NCBI GenBank assembly: GCA_001464735.1
Contig: LNDU01000034.1
Location: 107,213-171,212 of the forward strand
Length of the DNA stretch: 64,000 nucleotides
DNA from: Nitrospira sp. Ga0074138
GTDB taxonomy: Bacteria; Nitrospirota; Nitrospiria; Nitrospirales; Nitrospiraceae
Direction of reading: 5' to 3'
Shown here in pieces: positions 27,972-36,667 of this stretch. Under the pieces are notes generated by a model, which had not been told where the DNA came from, did no database searches, and saw only the letters and a list, made by a program, of their open reading frames with translations. Made by a program: the position numbers and the translations under genes. Position 1 is the stretch's first letter; each line of letters starts with the position of its first letter.

Positions 27972-29237
27972 CTATGGCCGACCTGGCGTCGCAATCGCAG
28001 ATGGCGTGCTTCCCGCCAGAAAAGGATTACCTAACAGTGCCGTCAACGGGGCAAGTGCCCCTGTTTCGGGGTTGATGGTAAAAGCCGACACACGCCCCCC
28101 CAGGGTCGTCACGTTGGTTGCTACGTACAGGAATCGCCCATCTGGTGACATCGTCAGGGCTACGGGGCTTGCATTGGCTCCGGCTGATACGGGATTGAGA
28201 TTCCCTGCCGCGCTTGGTACGAGCGTTAAGAATCCGTCGCTTCCGATCGTGAATGCCGATATGGTGCCTCCCCCATTGGCGGAATAAAGAAATCGTCCAT
28301 CAAGGGAGATCATGAGGGAGTTGGGAGTCGTACCGCCTGTGCCTGTGGGGATCGGATTAGTAGTGCCCCCTGCAGGCGGCACCAAGGTTAAGAGGCCGTT
28401 TGTTCCGATCTGAAAAACCGTCACGTTATGAGTGCTGCTGTTGGCCACATAGAGAAACGATCCGTTCGGCGAGATGGCCATGCTTTTCGGGGCTGTCACA
28501 CTGGTCTTGATAGGGTTGGCGTTTGCTCCAGACGGAGCGATCAGACTGAGAAGCCCGGTGGCTCCGATCGAAAACGCCGTGACATCGTTGGACCCGCTGT
28601 TGGCGACATAGAGGAATTTTCCGCTTGGAGTGATCGCAATGGCTGCGGGATCCGCTCCGTTGACTGATACAGGATTCGTGGTGCCGGCCGTTTGCGGTAT
28701 CAACGTCAAGGCGCCTGAGGCCTCTATGTTGAACGCGGTCACCTTGTCCGTGCCACTATTCCCCACATATACATGCTTCGTGTTTGGAGCAATGGCCAGT
28801 GCACCTGGAGCTGCTTCGACCGGCGCCGGATTGGGATTGGATGGCGTCGTTGGGACTGATAGGAGTGCGCCTTCTGTAGAAACTCTGAATGCCGCTACCG
28901 TACTTGTTCTACCGTTCGTCACATAGGCGAAAAATCCATTGGAGGACACGGCCATGGCGGAAGGGCCTGAGACATTCGAGAACGGAGAGCCGGGAATCGC
29001 TGCGAGGATTCCGCTTGTTGCATTGATGCTGTACCCCGACACATTATCGGAGCCGCTATTTGCGACATAGAGGATGGAGGTTGTTCCAAGTCCTCCTAAC
29101 GTTCCCCCGGTTCCTCCAAATCCTCCACCCTCTCCTCCGTCGTCGCCACAGCCTGATGTTAGCGCGACCAATGAAAAGAACCCTCCCAGTAGTGCCTTCT
29201 TCAGGATCAAAATATTGTGAGTGTCTCGGTGGACCAT
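27972..29237 (-). CDS. Beta-propeller lipoprotein (YVTN / lactonase-like)
   Basis: 421 residues. A hydrophobic N-terminus ends in a lipobox-like LTSGC, followed by a Gly-rich spacer (GGEGGGFGGTGGTLGGLG). The rest is a repeated ~45-50-residue blade with ILYVANSGSDNVSGYSI, AYVTNGRTSTV, HVYVGNSGTDKVTAF, FLYVANSGSNDVTAF and FLYVANSSTHNVTVF. This makes a seven- or eight-bladed propeller of the 6-phosphogluconolactonase-like/YVTN type, anchored to a membrane. Whether it is an enzyme is unclear; most surface YVTN proteins have no known reaction. It is a diverged paralogue of the 29469 protein; both end with a SxIATPGRP tail. Confidence 0.85.
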   Translation of the reverse strand: MVHRDTHNILILKKALLGGFFSLVALTSGCGDDGGEGGGFGGTGGTLGGLGTTSILYVANSGSDNVSGYSINATSGILAAIPGSPFSNVSGPSAMAVSSNGFFAYVTNGRTSTVAAFRVSTEGALLSVPTTPSNPNPAPVEAAPGALAIAPNTKHVYVGNSGTDKVTAFNIEASGALTLIPQTAGTTNPVSVNGADPAAIAITPSGKFLYVANSGSNDVTAFSIGATGLLSLIAPSGANANPIKTSVTAPKSMAISPNGSFLYVANSSTHNVTVFQIGTNGLLTLVPPAGGTTNPIPTGTGGTTPNSLMISLDGRFLYSANGGGTISAFTIGSDGFLTLVPSAAGNLNPVSAGANASPVALTMSPDGRFLYVATNVTTLGGRVSAFTINPETGALAPLTALLGNPFLAGSTPSAIATPGRP

Positions 29238-29412
29238 ATTTGTTTTATATCACCCTCACGAAGCACTGACAACGACGCAGTTTGGAGTATTGTACGATTG
29301 TCACGTGGGATCAACACAGAGTCGATGTGAGGTGGGAGTAAGAAAGGTGGAGCGCTGGTTGGATGTCAGCGGCAATGACTGCCACCTTCAAGTTCAGCGT
29401 CTTTGTGCACAA

Positions 29413-29447
29413 GTAGCCAGCGGCGCAGTAAATGCGCCGCTGGCTAC
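29413..29447. terminator. Strong hairpin between the two beta-propeller genes
   Basis: Perfect 15-base arms (GTAGCCAGCGGCGCA and its complement) with a five-base loop. It lies 22 bases past the stop of the minus-strand gene at 29469, where a terminator is expected. It is not followed by a strong T run on either strand, so it may instead stabilise the 3' end. Confidence 0.55.
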
Positions 29448-29468
29448 TATTCATTGATAGAAAAAGAC

Positions 29469-30161
29469 TTACGGCCGCCCGGGCGTGGCGATGCCAGACG
29501 GTGTCGTTCCTGCGGAAAACGGGTTTCCCAACGCGCCACTGACTGGAGTCAGAGCGCCAGTTCCTGCTGTGATGGTATAAGCTAATACATTATTACTGCC
29601 ACCGTTGGCGACGTATAAAAACAGACCATTCGGTTCAATAGAAACTCCGCTTGGCGATGTGCCAGCAGCAATTGTCGCCGGTGATGTCAATGCTCCTGTG
29701 ACCCCATCAATTGTGAACGTCGACACGTTGTCGCTGCTGCCATTCGTCACATATAAGAAGTTTCCGTTGGGGGAGACCGTCACCGCATTGGGGGTGGTCC
29801 CAGCCGCAAAGGGTGAACCTGCCACAAGCGTTAACTCGCCCGTCGTGCTGTTGATCCTGAATGCCGATACAGTGTTTGCTCCACCCTGATTGGTGACATA
29901 CACGAATGCGCTGTTGGCAGACACAGTAATCGCAGATGGGGCCGTTACGCCAGAAAAGGGAGAACCAATAATGGTCGTCAGAGCTCCGGTTGTTGCGATC
30001 ATGTACCCAGACACATTGTTGGACCCGCTATTTGCGACATACGCTATTCGCGAGCTTATTCCACCGCCGTTTCCGAATCCCCCATCCCCGCCGCCTCCGC
30101 TTGGACAGCCGGTCAACAGCAGGAGTGGCAAGGCGAGCCATGACGAGATTCGTCTGTTCAT
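29469..30161 (-). CDS. Beta-propeller lipoprotein (YVTN-type), shorter paralogue
   Basis: 230 residues from the ATG at 30161 (MNRRISSWLALPLLLLTGC), which has AGAGGA upstream; a longer start at 30233 is not supported. Lipobox LLTGC, then a Gly-rich spacer and about four YVTN-type blades: RIAYVANSGSNNVSGYM, FVYVTNQGGANTVSAF, FLYVTNGSSDNVSTF and FLYVANGGSNNVLAY. It is about half the size of the 27972 paralogue, so it needs to dimerise or forms an open propeller. It ends with the same GIATPGRP tail. Confidence 0.83.
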   Translation of the reverse strand: MNRRISSWLALPLLLLTGCPSGGGGDGGFGNGGGISSRIAYVANSGSNNVSGYMIATTGALTTIIGSPFSGVTAPSAITVSANSAFVYVTNQGGANTVSAFRINSTTGELTLVAGSPFAAGTTPNAVTVSPNGNFLYVTNGSSDNVSTFTIDGVTGALTSPATIAAGTSPSGVSIEPNGLFLYVANGGSNNVLAYTITAGTGALTPVSGALGNPFSAGTTPSGIATPGRP

Positions 30162-30313
30162 GTGATGTCCTCTTGTCCAATTCCAACGTGAGATATCTAT
30201 TTCTCGTATAGCACGATGAAATACGTACACCAACTAAAATGACGTTTTTTGTTGGACTCTGATCAGTTCTCGCTGGCACACTGCGTACACATCAGCGCGA
30301 GATACAACTGATT

Positions 30314-31138
30314 TTGCATCACTCACTCACTATTCTCGGATCAGGTTACACGGCCAAGTTCCTCTTGCCGCTTGCCCTGCCCCGCTACACTCATGTCTTC
30401 GCTACCAGTCGGGACCCCGAGCGGCATCTCGGCCATCTGAGTCCTGACCAACGGATACGATTCGATTTGGCACAACCTGAGACCTGGCAGGCGATTCCGA
30501 CAACAACCGATATCGTATGGTGTTTTCCCGCAATACCGATCGAATTGGTTCGGCAGTTCGCTGACACCGCATCTCTTCATACCCGTCGACTGGTGGTGCT
30601 CGGCAGTACCTCCGCCTACGACCTTGACGCCTCAGCTGAGTACCCCCCGTCCTGGGTTGACGAAACAGCCCCCATCGACCTGAGAAAACCTCGCGTACAA
30701 GGTGAGGAACTCTTGCGAACATCCTATGGAGCCATCGTCTTGCGAGTTGCGGGAATCTATGGTCCTGGCCGCAATCCCGTCGAATGGATTAGAACAGGTC
30801 GAGTGACCCGCTCGCGCAAATATGTCAATCTGATTCACGTGGAGGATCTGGCTTCATCCTGCCTCGCAGCCCTCACGCATGCCGACTCCGGCGGGGCCTA
30901 CAACATCAGCGATGGACATCCGAGAACCTGGATGGAGATCTGTCAGATGGTCGAGCAACGATGGGCTATTCGATCCTCCGACTCTCAAGAGGCCCACGCA
31001 ACAGGGAAGCGGGTGTTGAACAAGCGGATGTGCGAGTTACTGAAGTTGGGTGGTACAGGTTTGCGCTATGGGGATCTCTTCGAGGCACTTGAACTGATAC
31101 AGAGGAACTCGCTCAACGAAGCAACGCCATCACCGTGA
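30314..31138 (+). CDS. NAD(P)-dependent epimerase/dehydratase-like (SDR) protein
   Basis: 274 residues, TTG start at 30314 (no in-frame ATG nearby). A Rossmann nucleotide-binding loop opens the protein (LTILGSGYTAKFLL). The extended-SDR core follows, with LVVLGSTSAYDL, VQGEELLR (in place of YxxxK), VLRVAGIYGPGRNPVEWI and VNLIHVEDLASSCLAAL. It resembles YeeZ-type sugar-nucleotide epimerase relatives. The catalytic Tyr-x3-Lys is not obvious, so activity is uncertain. Its 3' end overlaps the convergent CPBP gene by 26 bases. Confidence 0.78.
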   Translation: MHHSLTILGSGYTAKFLLPLALPRYTHVFATSRDPERHLGHLSPDQRIRFDLAQPETWQAIPTTTDIVWCFPAIPIELVRQFADTASLHTRRLVVLGSTSAYDLDASAEYPPSWVDETAPIDLRKPRVQGEELLRTSYGAIVLRVAGIYGPGRNPVEWIRTGRVTRSRKYVNLIHVEDLASSCLAALTHADSGGAYNISDGHPRTWMEICQMVEQRWAIRSSDSQEAHATGKRVLNKRMCELLKLGGTGLRYGDLFEALELIQRNSLNEATPSP

Positions 31139-32609
31139 GGCACACGAGCAAATTGTTCATCGCGTGGGCGACCATGCCGGGAATCAGGCTCCCCGTTCGT
31201 TCGTAGATCCACGCCCAGAGGAACCCGCTCCAAAACACGCTGATGAATCCAATCAGGCTATAGCCATGGGCCAGCGCAAAGAGACTGGTACTGATCAGGG
31301 CGGCGGGAAGGAATTCGAACCGGCGACGAAGCATCGCGAACAGCAATCCACGAAACGCAAGTTCCTCGAAGATCGGCGCGAAGACGACGTACTCGAGTAT
31401 ACTCACGGCTATGACGGGTGGAGTTCCCCACACGAGATCCTGATCAAACCATTCCGTCCAGTGGTTATTTAAATGCAGGAACTCGGCGGCACGTCCCATG
31501 ACCCATTCACCCCAGAGTCCGGCTGCGACCACTGCGAGCACGGTGCAGGCTAGGCGTCCAAGGTCGTCTCGCTTGATTCCGAGACCGAAGCCGTTCGTGA
31601 ACGTCAGGCCGGCAGGCTTGAGCAATTGGATATATGCGAGGACTAGCAGCGGTAGGTTCGCCAATGGAATGGCCAATGCGCGCAACGACACATGCTGAAA
31701 TGACGGAGTAGACAGAATCAGAGCGGTCGTAACGACTCCTAAGGCACCGCCACGGAGGATGACCGCGCCGGCAGTTTCTCCAGACCAAGGAGGCGGAACG
31801 CCGGGTCCATGGAGACGCAGGATATTCATCCGTTGTCCCTGCAGTCTGGCAATACCCAAGAGCATGAGCGACCCCATCACCAGGCATATCGATTCGAATG
31901 AGATCAACGGGCGGATCCATTGCTGAACCCGATCTTCTCTGCGTGCACTCTGCTCTTCAACCGTCACGAGGAGATCCTGGTTGCCCGCTCGTCGTGCAAT
32001 CCGTGCGGCGAGGTGATCATAGAACCATCCGCTCGGCAACTTCTCTGCCAATACCGCCTGTAGTTCTGTTTCTTGGGTCCTATCAAGTGGCTGGGTGCCA
32101 TACGCCGCATCGATCAGTTGTCCAAATAGCAGTGCAGGGGTACCACGGTCTTGCCACCTCTTGGTCTCAGCTAGTGCCGCTGTTTCTTGCCCGGACTCCC
32201 CGAGTAGGATGGCCAGCCGAAGCTTGGAGAGAGGATCATCGGTCGTCTCAACAAGTTCCCGGTACCATTGAATTGCTTGTTCTCTCGCTTCCTCGTCGCT
32301 GCCCATCGTCCAGTCAGCCATCCATTGCTGCCATTTTGGAGCTCGATGAAGGCTGTCTTGTGCGTCCAACGTACGGCTGACCATCAGATCAAGCGCGCGA
32401 TCTGGGTCCTCGAATCGCTGGAGTTTGGGAAGCGTCACCGAAAACCACAGCACGGTGCCGAGTGCCACCACCAGGATGCCGGCGCAGACCCCGCTCACAA
32501 CCAGCGACCATCGAGAGCCATACGGGGCAATCGATGGCGTGGGAACTATAGGAGGGTCATGCTGCGGGAAATCCGATGATCGTCCGATCGACAGTGCCTG
32601 GTCGTTCAT
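31113..32609 (-). CDS. CPBP-family intramembrane metalloprotease, long form
   Basis: 498 residues. One N-terminal transmembrane segment (about 35-57) precedes a ~200-residue soluble helical domain, followed by seven or so membrane segments. The CPBP (CAAX/Abi) motifs are in the C-terminal third: FEELAFRGLLFAML (EExxxR), FALAHGYS (FxxxH) and GMVAHAMNN (HxxxN/B). Such proteins are integral membrane proteases or bacteriocin-immunity-like proteins. The soluble insert with TPR-like spacing (EAREQAIQWYRELVE) is extra to the minimal family. The promoter region is shared divergently with the aminotransferase gene. Confidence 0.88.
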   Translation of the reverse strand: MNDQALSIGRSSDFPQHDPPIVPTPSIAPYGSRWSLVVSGVCAGILVVALGTVLWFSVTLPKLQRFEDPDRALDLMVSRTLDAQDSLHRAPKWQQWMADWTMGSDEEAREQAIQWYRELVETTDDPLSKLRLAILLGESGQETAALAETKRWQDRGTPALLFGQLIDAAYGTQPLDRTQETELQAVLAEKLPSGWFYDHLAARIARRAGNQDLLVTVEEQSARREDRVQQWIRPLISFESICLVMGSLMLLGIARLQGQRMNILRLHGPGVPPPWSGETAGAVILRGGALGVVTTALILSTPSFQHVSLRALAIPLANLPLLVLAYIQLLKPAGLTFTNGFGLGIKRDDLGRLACTVLAVVAAGLWGEWVMGRAAEFLHLNNHWTEWFDQDLVWGTPPVIAVSILEYVVFAPIFEELAFRGLLFAMLRRRFEFLPAALISTSLFALAHGYSLIGFISVFWSGFLWAWIYERTGSLIPGMVAHAMNNLLVCLTVMALLR

Positions 32610-32753
32610 AGGTTCGTGACTATACCATGCGCTCCTGATGCTCTAAATCCCCTCAAAGTGGCTACAGTATAGTTCCAGCGACAATTTCTCACATAGCCTT
32701 GCCCCTTCAACTTGGCTATACTAACCGCGCGGATGGAAGGAGCCTATTTGGTG

Positions 32754-33932
32754 ATGGAGAGTTTTCTCGCTCCGCGACGACTGCTTCTGGGGCCAGGCCC
32801 CAGCATGGTGCATCCTCGGGTACTCCAAGCCTTGGCCACTCCGCTTGTCGGACATCTGGACCCGACATTCTTGCAAGTGATGACCGATATTCAGATTCTC
32901 TTGCGCCGCGTCTTCTCGACGACTAATCAATTTACGATTGCCGTTTCAGGGACTGGATCGGCCGGTATGGAAGCGGCGATTGTCAATATCGTCGAACCAG
33001 GCGACGCCGTCATCGTGGGCGTTAACGGTGTGTTTGGTACTCGACTTGCCACAATCGTTGAGCGCTGCGGAGGCAAGGCCATTCGACTAGAAGTTCCGTG
33101 GGGGCAAGTGATCGAGCCCGATACGATTGCCGCGGCGCTCCAGCAATCGTATCCGGTGAAGGCCGTTGCGCTGGTGCATGCAGAAACGTCGACGGGGGCG
33201 TGGCAACCCCTCGAACCGATCAGTTCCCTGTGTCGCACGTACAACGCGCTGCTGATCGTCGATGCGGTCACCTCGCTTGGTGGAATCCCCGTGGAGGTCG
33301 ATCGATGGGGGATCGATGTGTGCTACAGCGCCACGCAAAAGTGTCTCAGTTGCCCGCCTGGCTTGGCTCCCCTGACGCTCAGTGACCGTGCCATTTCTGT
33401 CATCAAAAATCGCCGCTCCCCCTGTCAAAGCTGGTATCTAGACCTGTCCCTCATTGCGGAGTACTGGACGGAGCACAACCGAGCCTACCATCATACGGCA
33501 CCGATTTCGATGCTCTATGCGCTCCGGGAGGCATTGCGCTTGATCGAGGAAGAAGGGCTTCCAACTCGGTTTGCCCGCCATCAACTGAATAGTCGTGCGT
33601 TGCTCGCAGGACTGAAGGCGCTCGGTCTCGACCCATTGCCCCCTCCTGATCGGCGGCTTCCGACGCTGATCTGCGTGACCCTTCCAGCGCACATCGATGA
33701 GGCAGCTGTCCGCTCCCAGTTGTTGGAAAGGTTTGGTATCGAAATCGGCGGAGGCCTTGGCCCACTCAAAGGAAAGGTCTGGCGAATCGGATTGATGGGA
33801 GAATCATCGACGGAAGCCAATGTCCTGACTCTTCTCAACGCATTGGAGGAGATCGGTATTCGTCGCGGTTGGGTTTCAACTCCTGGCGTCGCGCTGCAAG
33901 CGGCTGCGCATGTCTATAGTGGAGGACGGTAG
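32754..33932 (+). CDS. Class V aminotransferase (alanine-glyoxylate / serine-glyoxylate type)
   Basis: PLP enzyme. The ATG at 32754 (MESFLAPRRLLLGPGPSMV) is preferred; upstream starts at 32712 and 32733 would add residues outside the family. About 392 residues. Marks: LLLGPGPSMVHPRVL at the N-terminus, AVSGTGSAGMEAA, VHAETSTGAWQP, LLIVDAVTSLGGIPVEVD, and SATQKCLSCPPGLA with the PLP lysine (near residue 200). The WRIGLMG close is typical of alanine-glyoxylate aminotransferases. It is followed after only three bases by an amidohydrolase, so the two likely act in one catabolic step series. Confidence 0.92.
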   Translation: MESFLAPRRLLLGPGPSMVHPRVLQALATPLVGHLDPTFLQVMTDIQILLRRVFSTTNQFTIAVSGTGSAGMEAAIVNIVEPGDAVIVGVNGVFGTRLATIVERCGGKAIRLEVPWGQVIEPDTIAAALQQSYPVKAVALVHAETSTGAWQPLEPISSLCRTYNALLIVDAVTSLGGIPVEVDRWGIDVCYSATQKCLSCPPGLAPLTLSDRAISVIKNRRSPCQSWYLDLSLIAEYWTEHNRAYHHTAPISMLYALREALRLIEEEGLPTRFARHQLNSRALLAGLKALGLDPLPPPDRRLPTLICVTLPAHIDEAAVRSQLLERFGIEIGGGLGPLKGKVWRIGLMGESSTEANVLTLLNALEEIGIRRGWVSTPGVALQAAAHVYSGGR

Positions 33933-33935
33933 GTT

Positions 33936-35141
33936 GTGACGATTGCCATTCATCACGTGCGCCTCATCGATGGGACGGGAGACCTTCACGATAACGCGAC
34001 GCTACTCGTGCGCGGTACAAAAATCTCGGCGGTCGGCCCAAGCAACGAGGTCAGAATTCCTAAAGGAGCTGTCCGTATCGACGGCCGTGGCCTCTCGATT
34101 ATCCCAGGACTCATCGACTGTCATGTCCATCTGTGCTTGGGCGGAGAGCCGGACGTTGTCGCCACACTCGAATCAGAGCAGCCTTCCTATACGTTGTTGA
34201 AGTCGGCTCGGCATGCGAAGGCGACGATCGACGCCGGATTTACCACCGTGCGTGATGTAGGATCTCGAGATCATTCGATCTTCACGTTGAAACAGGCCAT
34301 CGAATCTGGCGTGATGCCCGGGCCACGCATCGTCGGTGCAGGACTTGCCATCTGCATGATCGGTGGCCACGCACGCTTCATCGGCCAAGAGGTTGAAGGA
34401 ACCGAACAAGTCAGGAAGGTTGTGGCTGAACAGGTCGCTGCCGGTGCGGGAGTCATCAAGATCATTGCCTCGGGGGGAGTGCTGACGCCCGGCACCTCGC
34501 CGGATGAGGCCCAAATGACGATGGAGGAGCTGGCGGCAGCGGTCGATGCGGCACAGCAAGCAGGAAAACGAGTCGCCGCCCATGCCCATGGCGCCGCCGG
34601 CATGAAGAATGCGATTTATGCAGGGGTGCGATCGATCGAACATGCGACCTTGTTGGACGACGAGTCGGGAGCACTCATGAAGCGATATGGAGTCTACATG
34701 GTCCCGACCCTTTCAGCTCTGGCGACGACGGCGGCCTGTCGACCAGGTTGCGGGATCCCGGAAAGTGCACTCGACAAGGCCAAAGCGATGACCAAGCGCC
34801 ACCGAGCCAGCTTCAAAGCCGCCCATCAGAGAGGTATCGCCATTGCCATGGGTACTGATGCCGGAACCCCATTCAATTACCATGGGGACAATGCGCAGGA
34901 GCTTGAACGGATGGTCGCGTTTGGTATGACACCGATGGAGGCCATTGTCTCCTCAACCGCCACGGCAGCCCGTCTCATCGGGATTCAGGACTTAGTCGGA
35001 ACCGTGACTAAGGGAATGGACGCTGATCTTGTAATCCTACAAGGAAACCCCCTTCGACGGATCGAGGTCCTACGAGACCGCGACAAAATAATGGGCGTGA
35101 TGAAGGCCGGCAAGTTCGTGGCAGGGCCGCTGAGCAACTGA
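33936..35141 (+). CDS. Metal-dependent amidohydrolase (imidazolonepropionase-like)
   Basis: 401 residues, GTG start. The amidohydrolase TIM barrel is marked by GLIDCHVHLCLGG (HxH metal ligands near residue 65), a carboxylated-lysine candidate in VIKIIASGGV, AAHAHGAAGM, SIEHATLL and MGTDAGTPF (final Asp ligand). It matches the prolidase/imidazolonepropionase-related group with broad peptidase or lactonase-type substrates. It is coupled to the aminotransferase. The substrate cannot be told from sequence. Confidence 0.9.
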   Translation: MTIAIHHVRLIDGTGDLHDNATLLVRGTKISAVGPSNEVRIPKGAVRIDGRGLSIIPGLIDCHVHLCLGGEPDVVATLESEQPSYTLLKSARHAKATIDAGFTTVRDVGSRDHSIFTLKQAIESGVMPGPRIVGAGLAICMIGGHARFIGQEVEGTEQVRKVVAEQVAAGAGVIKIIASGGVLTPGTSPDEAQMTMEELAAAVDAAQQAGKRVAAHAHGAAGMKNAIYAGVRSIEHATLLDDESGALMKRYGVYMVPTLSALATTAACRPGCGIPESALDKAKAMTKRHRASFKAAHQRGIAIAMGTDAGTPFNYHGDNAQELERMVAFGMTPMEAIVSSTATAARLIGIQDLVGTVTKGMDADLVILQGNPLRRIEVLRDRDKIMGVMKAGKFVAGPLSN

Positions 35142-35240
35142 CTTTTTCTCCCCTCATAACGCTCTTACCGCTACCAACTTGGTTGCGATGGCAGATCACG
35201 CCGGAATAGATCTGAAGAGAAGGATGTTTTGACGACGAAA

Positions 35241-35269
35241 CCGGCGGTGATGGTCGGAATCACCGCCGG
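35241..35269. terminator. Hairpin downstream of the aminotransferase-amidohydrolase pair
   Basis: CCGGCGGTGAT and its exact complement (11-base arms, seven-base loop) lie 100 bases past the amidohydrolase stop. There is no T run, so a rho-independent terminator is only possible. The rest of 35142-35388 shows no gene. Confidence 0.4.
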
Positions 35270-35388
35270 CGCCGGACTCGCCGGCCCTGGTCGGGCCTCA
35301 CAAGGTGATGGGCTCGTGGGTGGGACTGCTCAGCCTCTCCCGACCTGGGACTTGCTGTAGTGCCATGTTCCTCCAAGCCGCTGGGCCG

Positions 35389-35982
35389 TTACTGTTCCAA
35401 CTGAATGCTGACCACGATTGCACCTATGACGTCATTGAGCTTGAAGTCATGCTTCGGACTGTCGGGGTGGGCATTGTGGCAACCGGCACAATGCGGAGCG
35501 ACAGCCAAATCGGCATACACCGCCTCGAAATATCGGGTGTTGCCGACCTTCGTGACGCCCTTGTAGGGACGATCGGGCTGAGTCGCGACGGTCCCGAGCC
35601 CGATACTTTCAAGCGCATTCGCCGCCACATTGCGTTTGTTGATCGGCCAGAAACTGATCAGCCGGTACTGCACCCCAACGCCCATTTTGCCGACGTGGCG
35701 TCCGGATTCCTGTAGGAATTGTGCCGGAAGGGGCAAGGTATTTCTTTCATCCCATTTCTCCGACACTGAGACGACTCCTTTCGTTTGCATCCGTTCCACG
35801 GCATGCTTGGTATACACCTCACGGTCAGCCGCAATGACGGCGTGGATGTAATCGGCCACCGTCTCGATCGGGACGTGAATCGATGAGGCTTCAGGTAAAG
35901 CCCGAGTCGGCCACAGCACCGTCGCGCTTCCAATTGCACATCCCAGTACGATCCCCCACAGCAATTTCTTAGAGGATGTCAT
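35389..35982 (-). CDS. Tll0287-like (DUF3365) haem-binding exported protein
   Basis: About 197 residues from the ATG at 35982 (MTSSKKLLWGIVLG), which follows a near-ideal AAGGAGG site; the 36030 start is rejected. A signal peptide or anchor runs to about residue 30. The body reads VADYIHAVIAADREVY, VSEKWDERNTLPLPAQF and a C-type haem site CAGCH, followed by NAHPDSPKHDFKLNDVIGA, the typical ending of Tll0287-like sensor domains. It is probably a periplasmic redox or gas sensor with one covalently bound haem. Transcribed alone. Confidence 0.88.
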   Translation of the reverse strand: MTSSKKLLWGIVLGCAIGSATVLWPTRALPEASSIHVPIETVADYIHAVIAADREVYTKHAVERMQTKGVVSVSEKWDERNTLPLPAQFLQESGRHVGKMGVGVQYRLISFWPINKRNVAANALESIGLGTVATQPDRPYKGVTKVGNTRYFEAVYADLAVAPHCAGCHNAHPDSPKHDFKLNDVIGAIVVSIQLEQ

Positions 35983-36667
35983 AGAGACCTCCTTGTTGTA
36001 CGCGCGGATGGACCCCTTAACCAGCCACACCTCGCGAGCGAATGAATTGCGCTACGATCGCACGGCAAACGATTGTGAGCCTGACTGGACGGATAGGGAC
36101 GAGTGCCGGATCAGTGCGGAAACGATCATGAGGGGAACGGACGGCTTTTGTGGCGCAGTGCGGGTTCATAGAATCGCCATGCCGTTTGACAGTCCGACGC
36201 AGCCATTCCCGCATGACAACACCTGATGTACTTGGCGTAGACGAAAAACCCACGCCGACTCAATTAAGCGGCGTTCTCATACTTATATCATCGCATCGAG
36301 CATAGGACAGATAGAGGGACACATTAGGAGGAACGAAAAACATTTTTATGGAGCCGCTATCAGCCGATCGGACTTGACCGTTTCCTGTCTCTTCGGGATC
36401 AATCCGAGCTTGCATTGACCGCATGAGATTGATCATGTTTCCTCCTTCGCCGTTGCCGTAACATAACCATCATAAAAAATGTGCTTCATAACATGCGAAC
36501 TCGGACATATAGAGGGACACTTAGCCGTTCAATTCCTCTTTTGTTTTGAGTGGGGCGCGGCCTGAGATAGGAATGCCGATCCTTCGGCACCAAGAATGGT
36601 GCTGACGTGGTGCAGAATCAGAAGCGCGCTTGCTAAGAAACGGTCGTAAGATTAAGAGGAAGCGGGA
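35983..36667. repeat. Intergenic region with an 18-base direct repeat
   Basis: The sequence GGACA-n-ATAGAGGGACAC occurs at 36305-36322 and again at 36503-36520 (17 of 18 identical, 198 bases apart). A TGCCGA/TCGGCA hairpin lies near 36573. These look like the ends of a lost small mobile element or a dispersed repeat; no transposase is left between them. No gene is supported. Confidence 0.4.

Noticed and set aside
28068..30165. Several plus-strand open frames opposite the beta-propeller genes
   Set aside because: They are antisense shadows of Gly/Ala/Thr-rich repeat coding sequence and have no ribosome sites or family matches.
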